From positions 186,001-250,000 of the forward strand of contig NZ_PYMA01000003.1 of NCBI RefSeq assembly GCF_003026495.1: a stretch of DNA of 64,000 bases, written 5' to 3'. Positions 34,806 through 49,411 of this stretch are shown piece after piece (the stretch's first letter is position 1; every line of letters begins with the position of its first letter). The position numbers were made by a program, and so were the translations under genes. Source of the DNA: Photobacterium sanctipauli. Its GTDB lineage: Bacteria > Pseudomonadota > Gammaproteobacteria > Enterobacterales > Vibrionaceae. The notes below the pieces were generated by a model. The model worked only from the letters and a program-made list of their open reading frames with translations, was not told the DNA's origin and searched no databases.

Positions 34806-37619
34806 CTACTCCTGTTCCGTTCGACTGAATACATAAAAGGGTTGCTCCAACGTTTCTTCCAAGGCATAAGCCTCTAGCGTGCTCAACACACCGACGTTAG
34901 CGGTATCTAGTTCGAACGGCGCTTCAACAAACAAAAACGTTCTTGAACCCACGGTTTTCCGAATGAAGGTAAGTGGCTCATCTTCGAGTTGGGATTCATA
35001 ACGCTCAACCAAACTTCCATCGTTGAATTCGCCAATGTAATAGTAAAAATTACCGTTCTGCCCGCGGGTTAACTTCATGCCATCTTCACTTTCCTCAAAG
35101 GCTGGCATGCAAAAGTTTGAACCGAGATTATTGCCATCAAACTCAGACGGCGGAGGAATAAGACAGCGCTGAGCACTGGTACGAAGTTCAAATGGCAGCC
35201 CAGCACTAACACGGAACTTAAATACCCCATCAACCAACTCTTCAACATCAACACATCCGGTTCCTCGACATTCCACCGTATTAACTGGGTTTCCTTCTAT
35301 ATCGTTAAAGATTGAAATGTAGGATTTAATTTCACGCATATCGACATCCATCGCGAGTAACGTACCGGGAAAGCTGGTCGCGGCTAGGTGTGATTGCCCT
35401 TCGTTGTGATAATCACTGGCATCCTCATCAATCACGATTTCGTATTCACGGTAGAGATCAATCGGCGAAACAACTTCATCATCATTCAGTATCAAACGGC
35501 CACCGTTATCACCGTTCTGCCGCATGACAGCAACCGACAGGAACTTCGCGCCGCTGTCATCAATCGCTACGTTTTCCACATCCCCTCGATTGCGAACAAT
35601 GAGGTAGCTGTCGGCTTCTTCAGATGTGACCACGACGTCTTTGCCATTGAATAACGTACTGCTGCTCATATTGGCAGAACCACTATAAGAATCATCCGTT
35701 GATGCATAGGCAAATGCGCTTCCTCGAACATAGTCATCGTGGTAGTTGGCAGATAGCGATAAGTCCCCTAGGGTATTAGAGTCTTGGCCATCATAATCGT
35801 CATAATTCATCCCCAACTCGCCATTAACCGATAGTGCATCGTTAAAGCGGTGACTGCTGCCTACCGACGCACGATGTCGTTCATAGCGCTCACCAAATTC
35901 AACGGAATACCCCAGGTAGCTTTCCACCCCTAGCGGCACAGACACATTGATACCGAATGTCACCTCATCATCTTGTACGTTATCGACATCTTCACTGTCG
36001 TAATAGGTCATGCTCAAATCGACTGAACTGCCGAGCCAAGTGCGAAATGCATATCCAGCTGTCACTGTGCTATAGCGGATAAATTCTTGATCCTCATTGT
36101 TAAAGACAGACTCAGCCCCTTCATTTTTAAACCGGGTATAATTGACGTAAGCCGAGCCACCAAATAGAGGCTGGTTAAAACTTGCCGTCCATTCCTCATT
36201 AGTGCCAAAACCATAAAAATAATTGGCTAAAGACATCTCGACCGGATTTTCAGAATTGTCGTCAAATCGACTCCAGTCCACACGAAAGCCGTAAATCATC
36301 AGTGCTGCCTGATAGTAATCACTGTTATCTTCAAAGCGGCCGTACAGTGCATTAAAGCGGATATCTTGTTCTGGCCGATATTCAATGGCGGCTCTGGCAA
36401 AGTAGTCCTGAGAAGTATTAAACATCCCCAACCCAAGCAACCAATCAGTCGTCAGTTGAGTCGCGACTCTTGCTTCGGTAAACGCTTCATAGCGGTAATA
36501 TTCCATGTCGTCTTCAATAAAACGGTTATGCACGATATCCCGTTCATACAGCTGTCCGATAGAAAACAAGTAATCCCACTCACCCGTTGCCAAGACTTCG
36601 TTATTATTGTTGTAGATTTTATGCACCTCACGATAGAGCACACGCTCACCGGCCAAGACAGTAAAGGTGAAAGTATTAATACCCTTCGGTAGCTCGCTAT
36701 AAGACACATAATTCTGACCAGCCCGGACATTGCGCTCAAACACAGGAGTACCGTCATCACGGGTTACACGAAGCCGCCCTGCAGAAGGGATAGAGAAATA
36801 TAAGCGTGGAGACTGGTTACTACTGGAAAATTCCAACTCTCGTGTAGAGCCATAATCGACTGACAACCCGCGATATTCTTCGCTCGCCGCCAACATCGTC
36901 GTCCCGTTCCAAATTCGCTCGACATGCTCAGAAGCAAACCCTAACTTAAATCGATTAGAGCGATGCAAATAGTTATAAGACAGTTCATCGACTTCGAAAT
37001 AACCGTACTCTCGGTTATCGTCATTCGTCGTCATGTTCACTTCACTTCTGAAATAGCCGCCTAATGCTCTCATCGTGGCGCGGTTTTCATAGAAGCCATA
37101 GGCATCACTACCAGAACCACCACCTGCACTTAAACGATGGTGCATTAATAATGCCGACTCCCCTGGCATCTCTTTTATATAACGTCGCTCAGTTTTTCTA
37201 ACGACCATCATTTCCGGTGGCACTAATATTCGAATCGCTTCCTGCTCTGGAACCATCACATACTGAACAGACTGGCGCCCTTCATCAGATACCTGACAGC
37301 CATCACTACTGCCAATACAAAATAAAGAGTTAGAAACACCGTTCACTAGCTCTTCAACAACTAACTCAGCGGTTTCTTCAGAAACATAATGTTGTTGCAA
37401 AAAATATTTTAGCGAATCAACTTCAGACTCATCGATAGAAGCAGATACTTCCCCCATGCTTACTTGCGCCGTTAATCTTGCTTCATCATTCAGTAAAAGA
37501 GTGGCAGCTAACTGCTTCTCTTGAACTAAATCTTCAAAACCTTCAGGAACACTTGCATTAACACCAATTGCCACATTAAAACTGCCAATTAATACAATAT
37601 AGAGAGGCCACTTTTTCAT
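34806..37619 (-). CDS. CS1/alpha-type outer-membrane usher
   Basis: 937 residues, typical length for CooC/CfaC/TcfC ushers. The signal peptide is KWPLYIVLIGSFNVAIGVNA. The barrel region contains GGSGSDAYGFYENRATMRAL, YRGLSVDYGSTRELEFS, RVTRDDGTPVFERNVRAGQN and PKGINTFTFTVLAGERVLYR, followed by many beta strands. The C-terminal part holds PSEFDGNNLGSNFCMPAFEE and a terminal strand region. It secretes and assembles pilus subunits. The start codon overlaps the preceding gene by 4 bases, so translation is coupled. Confidence 0.88.
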   Translation of the reverse strand: MKKWPLYIVLIGSFNVAIGVNASVPEGFEDLVQEKQLAATLLLNDEARLTAQVSMGEVSASIDESEVDSLKYFLQQHYVSEETAELVVEELVNGVSNSLFCIGSSDGCQVSDEGRQSVQYVMVPEQEAIRILVPPEMMVVRKTERRYIKEMPGESALLMHHRLSAGGGSGSDAYGFYENRATMRALGGYFRSEVNMTTNDDNREYGYFEVDELSYNYLHRSNRFKLGFASEHVERIWNGTTMLAASEEYRGLSVDYGSTRELEFSSSNQSPRLYFSIPSAGRLRVTRDDGTPVFERNVRAGQNYVSYSELPKGINTFTFTVLAGERVLYREVHKIYNNNNEVLATGEWDYLFSIGQLYERDIVHNRFIEDDMEYYRYEAFTEARVATQLTTDWLLGLGMFNTSQDYFARAAIEYRPEQDIRFNALYGRFEDNSDYYQAALMIYGFRVDWSRFDDNSENPVEMSLANYFYGFGTNEEWTASFNQPLFGGSAYVNYTRFKNEGAESVFNNEDQEFIRYSTVTAGYAFRTWLGSSVDLSMTYYDSEDVDNVQDDEVTFGINVSVPLGVESYLGYSVEFGERYERHRASVGSSHRFNDALSVNGELGMNYDDYDGQDSNTLGDLSLSANYHDDYVRGSAFAYASTDDSYSGSANMSSSTLFNGKDVVVTSEEADSYLIVRNRGDVENVAIDDSGAKFLSVAVMRQNGDNGGRLILNDDEVVSPIDLYREYEIVIDEDASDYHNEGQSHLAATSFPGTLLAMDVDMREIKSYISIFNDIEGNPVNTVECRGTGCVDVEELVDGVFKFRVSAGLPFELRTSAQRCLIPPPSEFDGNNLGSNFCMPAFEESEDGMKLTRGQNGNFYYYIGEFNDGSLVERYESQLEDEPLTFIRKTVGSRTFLFVEAPFELDTANVGVLSTLEAYALEETLEQPFYVFSRTEQE

Positions 37620-38146
37620 AATGCTAACTCTGCCTCCAAATATACGCTTCCTTTACATTCCATTATTTTTCCATCGATATAACGGCTTTTTAGAGTCAGC
37701 CTATTTTCCCCCATCCAATTATTTTTTTCGTCGAGCTTGTCCAGCGGGTTATCAATTGAAGGATTTGATTCATCAAACTTACGTCCGTCCAACTCCAATT
37801 CCATTACATCTTCAGCCACCACGTCGTCCAGTGTACTTTGAATTAGAGATCGGCATAGCGATTGGTTCTCCACTACACGTAAGTTATATTGGAACCCAAG
37901 TTCAGACTCCGACTCAGGAATATCGGTATTGATAATTAGCTGTGATGACGCATCCTCAAATCGAGAGGTGTCGTCATTAAATTCCAATAACAGCTTTGCC
38001 GGTTTAGGCGTTAAAGTCAGTTTGTAAGGATAAAGCTCGGCTTTGTTTATATAAGTGGACAGTGGAAGCTGCTCGGTAATTTTTATTGACTTGGCATTGA
38101 AAGAAACTAGCAATATACCAATTAAAACAAACACGCGATAATTCAT
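37616..38146 (-). CDS. Exported minor pilin-like subunit of the pilus operon
   Basis: 176 residues from the ATG at 38146 (a further-upstream ATG at 38167 lies in the terminator hairpin). The signal peptide is MNYRVFVLIGILLVSFNAKS. The mature protein is beta-rich with two cysteines (SLCRSL, MECKGS) likely to pair. It sits between the major pilin and usher, where alpha-type operons place a chaperone or minor subunit. I do not recognise it by sequence, so function comes from position. The usher follows with a 4-base overlap. Confidence 0.6.
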   Translation of the reverse strand: MNYRVFVLIGILLVSFNAKSIKITEQLPLSTYINKAELYPYKLTLTPKPAKLLLEFNDDTSRFEDASSQLIINTDIPESESELGFQYNLRVVENQSLCRSLIQSTLDDVVAEDVMELELDGRKFDESNPSIDNPLDKLDEKNNWMGENRLTLKSRYIDGKIMECKGSVYLEAELAL

Positions 38147-38167
38147 TACCCTACAACCCTGTAGCAT

Positions 38168-38198
38168 AAAAAGGCTGACTGAGTGCAGCCAGCCTTTT
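38168..38198 (-). terminator. Attenuator hairpin between major pilin and minor gene
   Basis: Arms AAAAGGCTG / CAGCCTTTT pair across a 12-base loop and are followed by a T-run on the minus strand, 31 bases past the pilin stop. Partial termination here would give far more pilin than usher, a usual way to set the ratio in pilus operons. Confidence 0.6.
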
Positions 38199-38229
38199 AT
38201 TACCTTATACTATAAAATCACATTCTAAC

Positions 38230-38760
38230 TTACAGGCTACCGGCTGCAGGCTCAGCTAAAACAGTCGCGTAAACAGTCACACTGTCACCTGGAGAAACTT
38301 CTGCTGTTGTAGGATAGTTAACAGCAAAGTTTACAATATGATTGCCTACAGCAGTTGTCACAGGAGTGTCTTTTTGAATTTCAGCACCATTCATTGTTAC
38401 AACAAGTTGGTTAACGTCATAGGCTTCTACGCTAATATCTGTAAATGCAAGGCTCCAATCAACATCACCGTTATATAGCGCATCGCCTGCTTCAAAGTTA
38501 CCGCTGCCATCATCAACAGATTCGTGTGCTTCAACAACAATACCTTTCTCAGTGATGAAAGTGCCGTCTGGCTGAATGTTCAGCTCGCCTTCTTGAATTT
38601 CACCACCCCCCTGACCGGTCAGAGCGATTTCATCCGTATTAAATACTCCACCAACGAAACCTTGCCACTCAAGAAGAGCCTGAGCCGGTTCAGCGTGAAC
38701 ATTCATTGAAAATGCGCCCAATGAAGCGATAATTGCCAACGGTAAAAGTTGCTTTTTCAT
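38230..38760 (-). CDS. Major pilin subunit, CS1/alpha-type
   Basis: 176 residues from the ATG at 38760; AAAGGT precedes it. The signal peptide is MKKQLLPLAIIASLGAFSMN, cut after VHA, giving a mature N-terminus EPAQALLEWQGFVGG. The mature protein has no cysteine and is acidic, with alternating beta strands (NHIVNFAVNYPTTAEVSPGD, SVTVYATVLAEP), as in CfaB/CooA-type pilins. It is the first gene of the operon, followed by an attenuator, which fits its need for high expression. Confidence 0.75.
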   Translation of the reverse strand: MKKQLLPLAIIASLGAFSMNVHAEPAQALLEWQGFVGGVFNTDEIALTGQGGGEIQEGELNIQPDGTFITEKGIVVEAHESVDDGSGNFEAGDALYNGDVDWSLAFTDISVEAYDVNQLVVTMNGAEIQKDTPVTTAVGNHIVNFAVNYPTTAEVSPGDSVTVYATVLAEPAAGSL

Positions 38761-39472
38761 ATTCGAAATACCTTTCTTATGGTTAAATACGTGGTTGCTT
38801 TTGCGCCCACAATAATTCTCAGCGTCATAATGAATAATGTTTTTCAGGCGATTAAGCTGGAATAGTGGCTTTTCCAACAGTCGCTTAATCCACATTATTC
38901 GTAACAGTGGCGAGGTGACTGAATTTCTCTCCCAGTGCAACTCATTAGCTGCTTACCCCTAAGCACAAAGAAAAAGTGTTACCTGATAACTATACAATTC
39001 CATTTGTGTCATCCCTGCCTTCTGGCGTTGTTTACGTAAGTTGAATCCAACAGAGCAACATCAACCATGTTGATTTCTAATTAACAGAAGTAGGCTTCTG
39101 TCAATTAAGCATCTAAGAATTTGAATTACTTATTAATGTTAAGGACTTCAAAGCCAGAGATAGTCAAAATTGTTTACGAATTGAAGAGAAGCAGAAATAT
39201 TAAAGTATTTATTTATCAATACTTTAAAATCAGGCTGGTTTTAAAGTTGACAGAAGCCTACAACAGTCACCAATATGCTAAACAATTGTTTTTAAAAGGC
39301 AGAGCAATAAATTGTTATTACCCAACTGTATAATTCAGGCTATTTTTTCACAGCATAAAATTGCGTACAAAATCACATTGAATTCGTTATTTATTCTACT
39401 TTGCGTACAAAAAACCCGCCGAGCAAAGCAGCGTGTAAATAAATCTAAGATGCAGAGGGGTAACTTCGGAGG
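38761..39472. promoter_or_regulatory. 712-base AT-rich intergenic region upstream of the pilin gene
   Basis: The pilin promoter should lie here. A near-perfect inverted repeat at 39078-39107 (arms TAATTAACAGAAG / CTTCTGTCAATTA, one mismatch) and an inverted partial copy (GACAGAAGCCTAC) at 39249-39261 suggest a regulator site. Closer to the recombinase gene, TTGCGTACAAAA occurs at 39361-39372 and 39411-39422, exactly 50 bases apart. A 70-codon ORF at 39121 has no usable ribosome binding site; I do not call it. Confidence 0.45.
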
Positions 39473-40276
39473 TCAGTGTAAATAACGATGAAGCTGTAGC
39501 TGGGCACTACTTGCTTCGTCATCACTGACACCTATATAGCGAAGTGTCGTTGTTACTGACTGATGGCCAATGACAGACATTAATAAACTAATGTCCTTGC
39601 CAGAAGAAAAATAAAGATGGCGGGCAAAGCTTTTCCGCGTACTATGACAACCTACTTTCACCCGTTTATGTATGGTTGCCAGCACATCCGTTAATTGAGA
39701 AAAAACTTTCCAGCACGCTTGGCGGCTAATAACGCCTTTTTGATTTCGAGCTCGGTTGCTCGCAAGCGTTGAACGGCTGAAGACAAAACCATTATCCTTG
39801 CCTTTCCAACGTTGACTACGTGCGACTAGTTGCCTGACAGTATCTTTTGTTAAATATGCAACTCGCCAACGGGGGGCAGCTTGCGCAACTGCGTCATCTA
39901 TTCGTTTTTCCACCTTTGACTTCCAAGCCGCCGGGATCAAGGAAATAATGTCTTGTGGCTGCGCCATATAAACATCAAGTAGTTGCCGCTTATTATTCTG
40001 AAAATAAACGAGCAACTCCTCTTTGACTTGGTTTAAGACATTAAGCCTTGCCTTTGCTTGACGAGCACGTGTGCCTTTGTTTTCCATTACCCTAACTTTT
40101 CGGGTCTCGATATCAATATCATCGTACCTAAGCTCTGTAATATCGGTAATCCGCAGACCCGTCTCAATACCTATCCGCCAGATCAGATAATACGCCTCAT
40201 CAAAGTGCTTCTTTAAGTGCTGCTCAGCTTTTTTGAGCTGACGTTTATCAGCGATTGGGGACACACTACTGCTCAT
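39473..40276 (-). CDS. Solitary tyrosine recombinase (phage-type integrase)
   Basis: 267 residues, short because the usual N-terminal arm-binding domain is missing or reduced. The catalytic set is visible: Arg42 in IETGLRITDITEL, His and Arg in HSTRKSFARHLY, His in VIGHQSVTTTLR and the nucleophile Tyr in LRYIGVS. No attachment site, excisionase or phage gene is adjacent, so it looks solitary. It lies between the pilus operon and an endonuclease-like lipoprotein gene. Its target is unknown; possibly inversion or dimer resolution of a local site. Confidence 0.85.
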   Translation of the reverse strand: MSSSVSPIADKRQLKKAEQHLKKHFDEAYYLIWRIGIETGLRITDITELRYDDIDIETRKVRVMENKGTRARQAKARLNVLNQVKEELLVYFQNNKRQLLDVYMAQPQDIISLIPAAWKSKVEKRIDDAVAQAAPRWRVAYLTKDTVRQLVARSQRWKGKDNGFVFSRSTLASNRARNQKGVISRQACWKVFSQLTDVLATIHKRVKVGCHSTRKSFARHLYFSSGKDISLLMSVIGHQSVTTTLRYIGVSDDEASSAQLQLHRYLH

Positions 40277-40646
40277 TCAAGGCTCACTTTTTGGACTATG
40301 TAAGGGGCCTAATACTGAATAAAGTATAGCCCAGCGGTTACTACCTCATAGTGGATAGCTTAGTTATTGAATACACTTCAAAAAGATGATTTTAGTCACA
40401 TTAAGCATAAAAATACATACACAAAAATCCATTTATGCAGACACGCATTCACAAAATCAATGAGTCATCCTTTTTCAAACCACCTTGAACAATCGGTTGC
40501 CTAATCGTTTGCAAGCATAATATTGTATATAAACCATACAAAGCGAAACAAGAAACTAGATATTCATCACAACAATCTATGATTCAACAGAAACAGAAGT
40601 CAGATTTTTATAGCCTTCGTCACCTGTTCAGTTGGGATATACAAAG
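40277..40646. promoter_or_regulatory. 370-base intergenic region between recombinase and lipoprotein gene
   Basis: AT-rich, divergent promoters expected. I see no convincing gene, terminator or strong palindrome. Confidence 0.35.
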
Positions 40647-42014
40647 ATGAAACTAAATAAAACTCTAATTGCATCTTCATTGGCTTTGGCTGTGCTTGCC
40701 GGTTGCAATAGTGATGACTCGATCACAACATATGATGAAGCACGCTTTGCGACTTATAACCTATCTTTTGATCGCAATACCTATGCGGATCTTGTCAATG
40801 AGATGACAATGTCACGTGATGCGCAAACCACTCTGATTGAGCGTTACGAACAAGATGATCCAACGCTTTCTGATGATGAGAAAGAGACCGCTAAGAAGAT
40901 CATTCAGATCCGAAACGTCGCTGAAACCATCCAGCGTGTACGCCCCAATGCATTCGTACTTGCTGAGTTTAATAACGATGGTAAAGGCGATGACATGGCC
41001 GCTCTAACTGGTTTTCAAGAAAACTATTTAGCACATGCTCAAAATGCTCAAGAGCCAATTCATTTTAGTTATAAAAAGAATGTTGCTACGAACACAGGTA
41101 AACCAAGCGGATTCGATTTAAATAACGATGGGTCTGCCACAGATACAGGCGATGATGCTTGGGGCTTTGGCGGCTATCATGGCCAATACGCATTCGCTGT
41201 TTTCTCCCAGTTTGAAATTGATGAAGCTAACGTGCGTACTTTCCAAAACTTCAAGTGGAAAGACATGCCTGGCGAGAAGAACCTTGAAGTTGTGGATTGT
41301 AACCACCCTGATTACCCTTTGCCGATGCCTACGGGAACAGATTGTGGCGACAATTGGTACAGTGATGAAGCTTGGGAGCAGTTCCCACTATCATCTAAAA
41401 ACCACATCGACTTGCCATTAATTGTACCGACTTCAACCGGTAATGAAGTAGTGCACTTTTTAGTGTCTCACCCAGCGCCTCCAATTTTTGACAACCCAGC
41501 CAAGCATAATACCGAACGTAACCGGGCAGAGCTAAAGTTCTGGAACGATTACATCGCATCCGAAACTTACTTTTATGATGACAACGGTAAACAAGGTGGC
41601 CTTGCATCGGGAAGTAAGTTTGTTATTGCTGGTGACCTAAATGCCGACTCACAGCAAGGAGACGGTGATCGTCGTACTATTAGCGAGCTACTAAACAACT
41701 CTTATGTGAACATGAACGGTACCGTAGGCCATCAAACACCAACGAGCCTTGGCGGCCCTGAGTGTTTTGATTTGGATCTTTGTAATGAAGAAAACGCTAA
41801 TACGCTTTACCCTGAGTTCATCACCAGTACAAGCGGACTACGTTTGGATTATGTCATTCCTTCGGTAAACATCGAAGTTAAAGAGTCCGGTGTATTCTGG
41901 CCTGCCAGCCACGAAGATGGCTACCATCTTGTCTATGATGAAGATCTAGGTAACAGTAAAGGTGTTTCATCCGACCACCGTATGGTATGGATGGACTTTG
42001 ACCTAAGCAACTAA
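40647..42014 (+). CDS. Endonuclease/exonuclease/phosphatase-fold exported lipoprotein
   Basis: 455 residues from the ATG at 40647; a longer TTG start at 40632 is unlikely. The signal is MKLNKTLIASSLALAVLAGC with lipobox LAGC. The first EEP strand is RFATYNLSFDRN; the Mg-dependent phosphoesterase fold continues with FVLAEFNNDG, FVIAGDLNADSQQ (the Asp-Asn of EEP proteins) and VSSDHRMVWMDF (the catalytic Asp-His). It acts on a phosphodiester or phosphomonoester outside the cytoplasm. Substrate unknown. A clean terminator follows. Confidence 0.85.
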   Translation: MKLNKTLIASSLALAVLAGCNSDDSITTYDEARFATYNLSFDRNTYADLVNEMTMSRDAQTTLIERYEQDDPTLSDDEKETAKKIIQIRNVAETIQRVRPNAFVLAEFNNDGKGDDMAALTGFQENYLAHAQNAQEPIHFSYKKNVATNTGKPSGFDLNNDGSATDTGDDAWGFGGYHGQYAFAVFSQFEIDEANVRTFQNFKWKDMPGEKNLEVVDCNHPDYPLPMPTGTDCGDNWYSDEAWEQFPLSSKNHIDLPLIVPTSTGNEVVHFLVSHPAPPIFDNPAKHNTERNRAELKFWNDYIASETYFYDDNGKQGGLASGSKFVIAGDLNADSQQGDGDRRTISELLNNSYVNMNGTVGHQTPTSLGGPECFDLDLCNEENANTLYPEFITSTSGLRLDYVIPSVNIEVKESGVFWPASHEDGYHLVYDEDLGNSKGVSSDHRMVWMDFDLSN

Positions 42015-42043
42015 GACATTCTCATATAATTCGATTTTCCGCT

Positions 42044-42074
42044 AAAGCACTGAACTAATGTTCGGTGCTTTTTT
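42044..42074 (+). terminator. Rho-independent terminator of the EEP lipoprotein gene
   Basis: AAAGCACTGAAC / GTTCGGTGCTTT, 12-base arms with one wobble, TAAT loop, then T's. It separates the gene from the ebg operon. Confidence 0.85.
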
Positions 42075-42082
42075 ATCCCACA

Positions 42083-47498
<5,416 letters not shown>

Positions 47499-47532
47499 GC
47501 TTTCGCGAACTAAATCAACTCACTAGATAAAC

Positions 47533-47567
47533 AAAAACACCTCAAGGTTCTGCCTTGAGGTGTTTTT
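47533..47567. terminator. Bidirectional terminator, ebg operon / selB
   Basis: 15-base arms AAAAACACCTCAAGG / CCTTGAGGTGTTTTT with a 5-base loop, A-run on one side and T-run on the other, so it works for both convergent operons. Confidence 0.9.
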
Positions 47568-47590
47568 TAATTTACTCGTTTAAGCGGTAA

Positions 47591-49411
47591 TTAAACGCAC
47601 TCAGGTTCTAGTACGCGCAGTACTTGGCGATCGTTCTCTACCCGCTTGATCCAACCATCCGCCTCCAAGCGGTTAAGTACAGGGATCAGGTACTTACGGG
47701 AGAGCCCTGTACGCTCTCTGGCTTCGGCAATGGTAAAGCGTTCGTTTTCATTGCGGCCTGCCAGTAAGTCTTGGATCAACTCTTCATAGAGCGATTTCTC
47801 ATAGAAAATTTTACCTTCCATCGGCACGGCAAAGCCCAATCGGACTAGGTTTCGTAACTCTTTCTGAGCCCCAGGGATCTTCTCTTTGTCTGCTTCATAT
47901 CCCTGTTTACCTGCAGCGACCATACGATCTAGGATCTTCTTCGCTGTTGCTGACAATTGGGCTTCATTCTTGCCCGAGCCCAGCGAGAACAGCTCACCGT
48001 CTTTTCGTAATAGCCCATCACTGGCCAAGGTTTCTAGCAATGCTGATAAAGGTGGCACTGCCATCTGGCATTTTCCGCTCAACTCATTGGCAGACATATC
48101 AATCTGCTCTTTCACGAATATCTCCGATAACTGCTTGTGGGTGCTGTTAAAGCAATCTTCGGTAAATAGCCATTCGCCACAGACCTTGTAACCCGATTCA
48201 TCCAGTGCCTGCTCACCGCGCTTGGCATAGCCGTAAAGCGCCATATTAATGGTGACGTAATCCTCCCATGCTGGATAGTCCGGCATCGCCATCAGCAGAT
48301 CGTACAATTTCTGTCGATGTTGTTTCTCTACCGCTCCTGACCATACTACAGCACCGCAATTCAAGATCCGGCTACCGCCATGTTGAATCAACAATGCCCG
48401 CTGGTTCCAGAAGCAGCAGGCCGATTCTTTCAAACGAAGTCGCGCAAGGTTAGTGCCTTTAAACACAAAGATTTTGGCGAGGGTATTGAAGGTACCAAAA
48501 GCAACCTCAACTTCACTGTTGTTTCGGCACTGCTGTCTCGGTGAAGCGTTCTCAAACAGCAAGCTGTCTAAGCGTATAATAATTTCATTGGTGGTAAATG
48601 GTGCTTCCTTCGCTTCAACCAAACAGAAGCCTCGCTCAACTTCTTTCTTTTTGACCCCTTTAAGGCCAATCGCCACACGCGAAACCGGTAATGCCGTCTC
48701 TATATTCTGGTGGTACGATTGCAGGCTTTTCACCTGCACTTCACGGCCGGAAGGTTGCATTACTAGCTTCTGCCCGACTCGAAATTCACCGCCGCATAAA
48801 CTGCCGGTTACCGTTGTTCCTACCCCATTAACCGTAAAGACACGGTCAATATAAAGGTGCGCGCCGCGCTGCTCGTCTACACGACTGTCATCGCCATCCA
48901 CTAGGGTATCGAGTTTGCTGCAAATATGCTGACGAAGCTGCTCGATACCTTTTTGCTGGTGCGCAGATACCACCACAGAGTCAGGAATGAAGCCGGCAAT
49001 TTCCAGGAATTGCTCCAAAGACTCCTCTTCCACCAGCGCTAGCATATCGTCATCAACCAAGTCAGATTTCGATATCACCAAGGTGACATTTTCAATCCCC
49101 ATCGAAGCAATCACCTTCAGGTGATCGGTCGACATCTGCATCCAACCTTCATCGGCTGCAACCACAAACAGCACCATGTCTAGGCTCCACACCCCAGCCA
49201 CCATATTGCGGATGAAGCGCTCATGCCCCGGCACGTCAATCACCCCCACCGGCTCACCATTTGGGTGCTTAAAGTAGGCAAAGCCAAGGTCAATCGTCAT
49301 TCCCCGCTTCTTCTCTTGCGGTAAATGTGCCGTATCAATCCCCGTCAGTGCCTTGATGAGGGCGGACTTTCCGTGGTCAACATGCCCTGCTGTACCGACA
49401 ACGTAACTCAT
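47591..49411 (-). CDS. selB: Selenocysteine-specific elongation factor SelB
   Basis: 606 residues, near the E. coli length. GTPase motifs: G1 [15 protein letters not shown]3 [15 protein letters not shown]4 ISKSDL. Domains 2 and 3 follow, then four winged-helix repeats (ending [20 protein letters not shown] and [14 protein letters not shown]) that bind the SECIS hairpin. SelB carries Sec-tRNA to the ribosome at in-frame UGA. Its start overlaps the selA stop by 4 bases, so both are co-translated. Confidence 0.96.
   Translation of the reverse strand: MSYVVGTAGHVDHGKSALIKALTGIDTAHLPQEKKRGMTIDLGFAYFKHPNGEPVGVIDVPGHERFIRNMVAGVWSLDMVLFVVAADEGWMQMSTDHLKVIASMGIENVTLVISKSDLVDDDMLALVEEESLEQFLEIAGFIPDSVVVSAHQQKGIEQLRQHICSKLDTLVDGDDSRVDEQRGAHLYIDRVFTVNGVGTTVTGSLCGGEFRVGQKLVMQPSGREVQVKSLQSYHQNIETALPVSRVAIGLKGVKKKEVERGFCLVEAKEAPFTTNEIIIRLDSLLFENASPRQQCRNNSEVEVAFGTFNTLAKIFVFKGTNLARLRLKESACCFWNQRALLIQHGGSRILNCGAVVWSGAVEKQHRQKLYDLLMAMPDYPAWEDYVTINMALYGYAKRGEQALDESGYKVCGEWLFTEDCFNSTHKQLSEIFVKEQIDMSANELSGKCQMAVPPLSALLETLASDGLLRKDGELFSLGSGKNEAQLSATAKKILDRMVAAGKQGYEADKEKIPGAQKELRNLVRLGFAVPMEGKIFYEKSLYEELIQDLLAGRNENERFTIAEARERTGLSRKYLIPVLNRLEADGWIKRVENDRQVLRVLEPECV

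Noticed and set aside
39121..39333. 70-codon ORF upstream of the recombinase
   Set aside because: TTG start with no ribosome binding site, AT-rich composition, and it lies over inverted repeats. No protein-like motif was visible.
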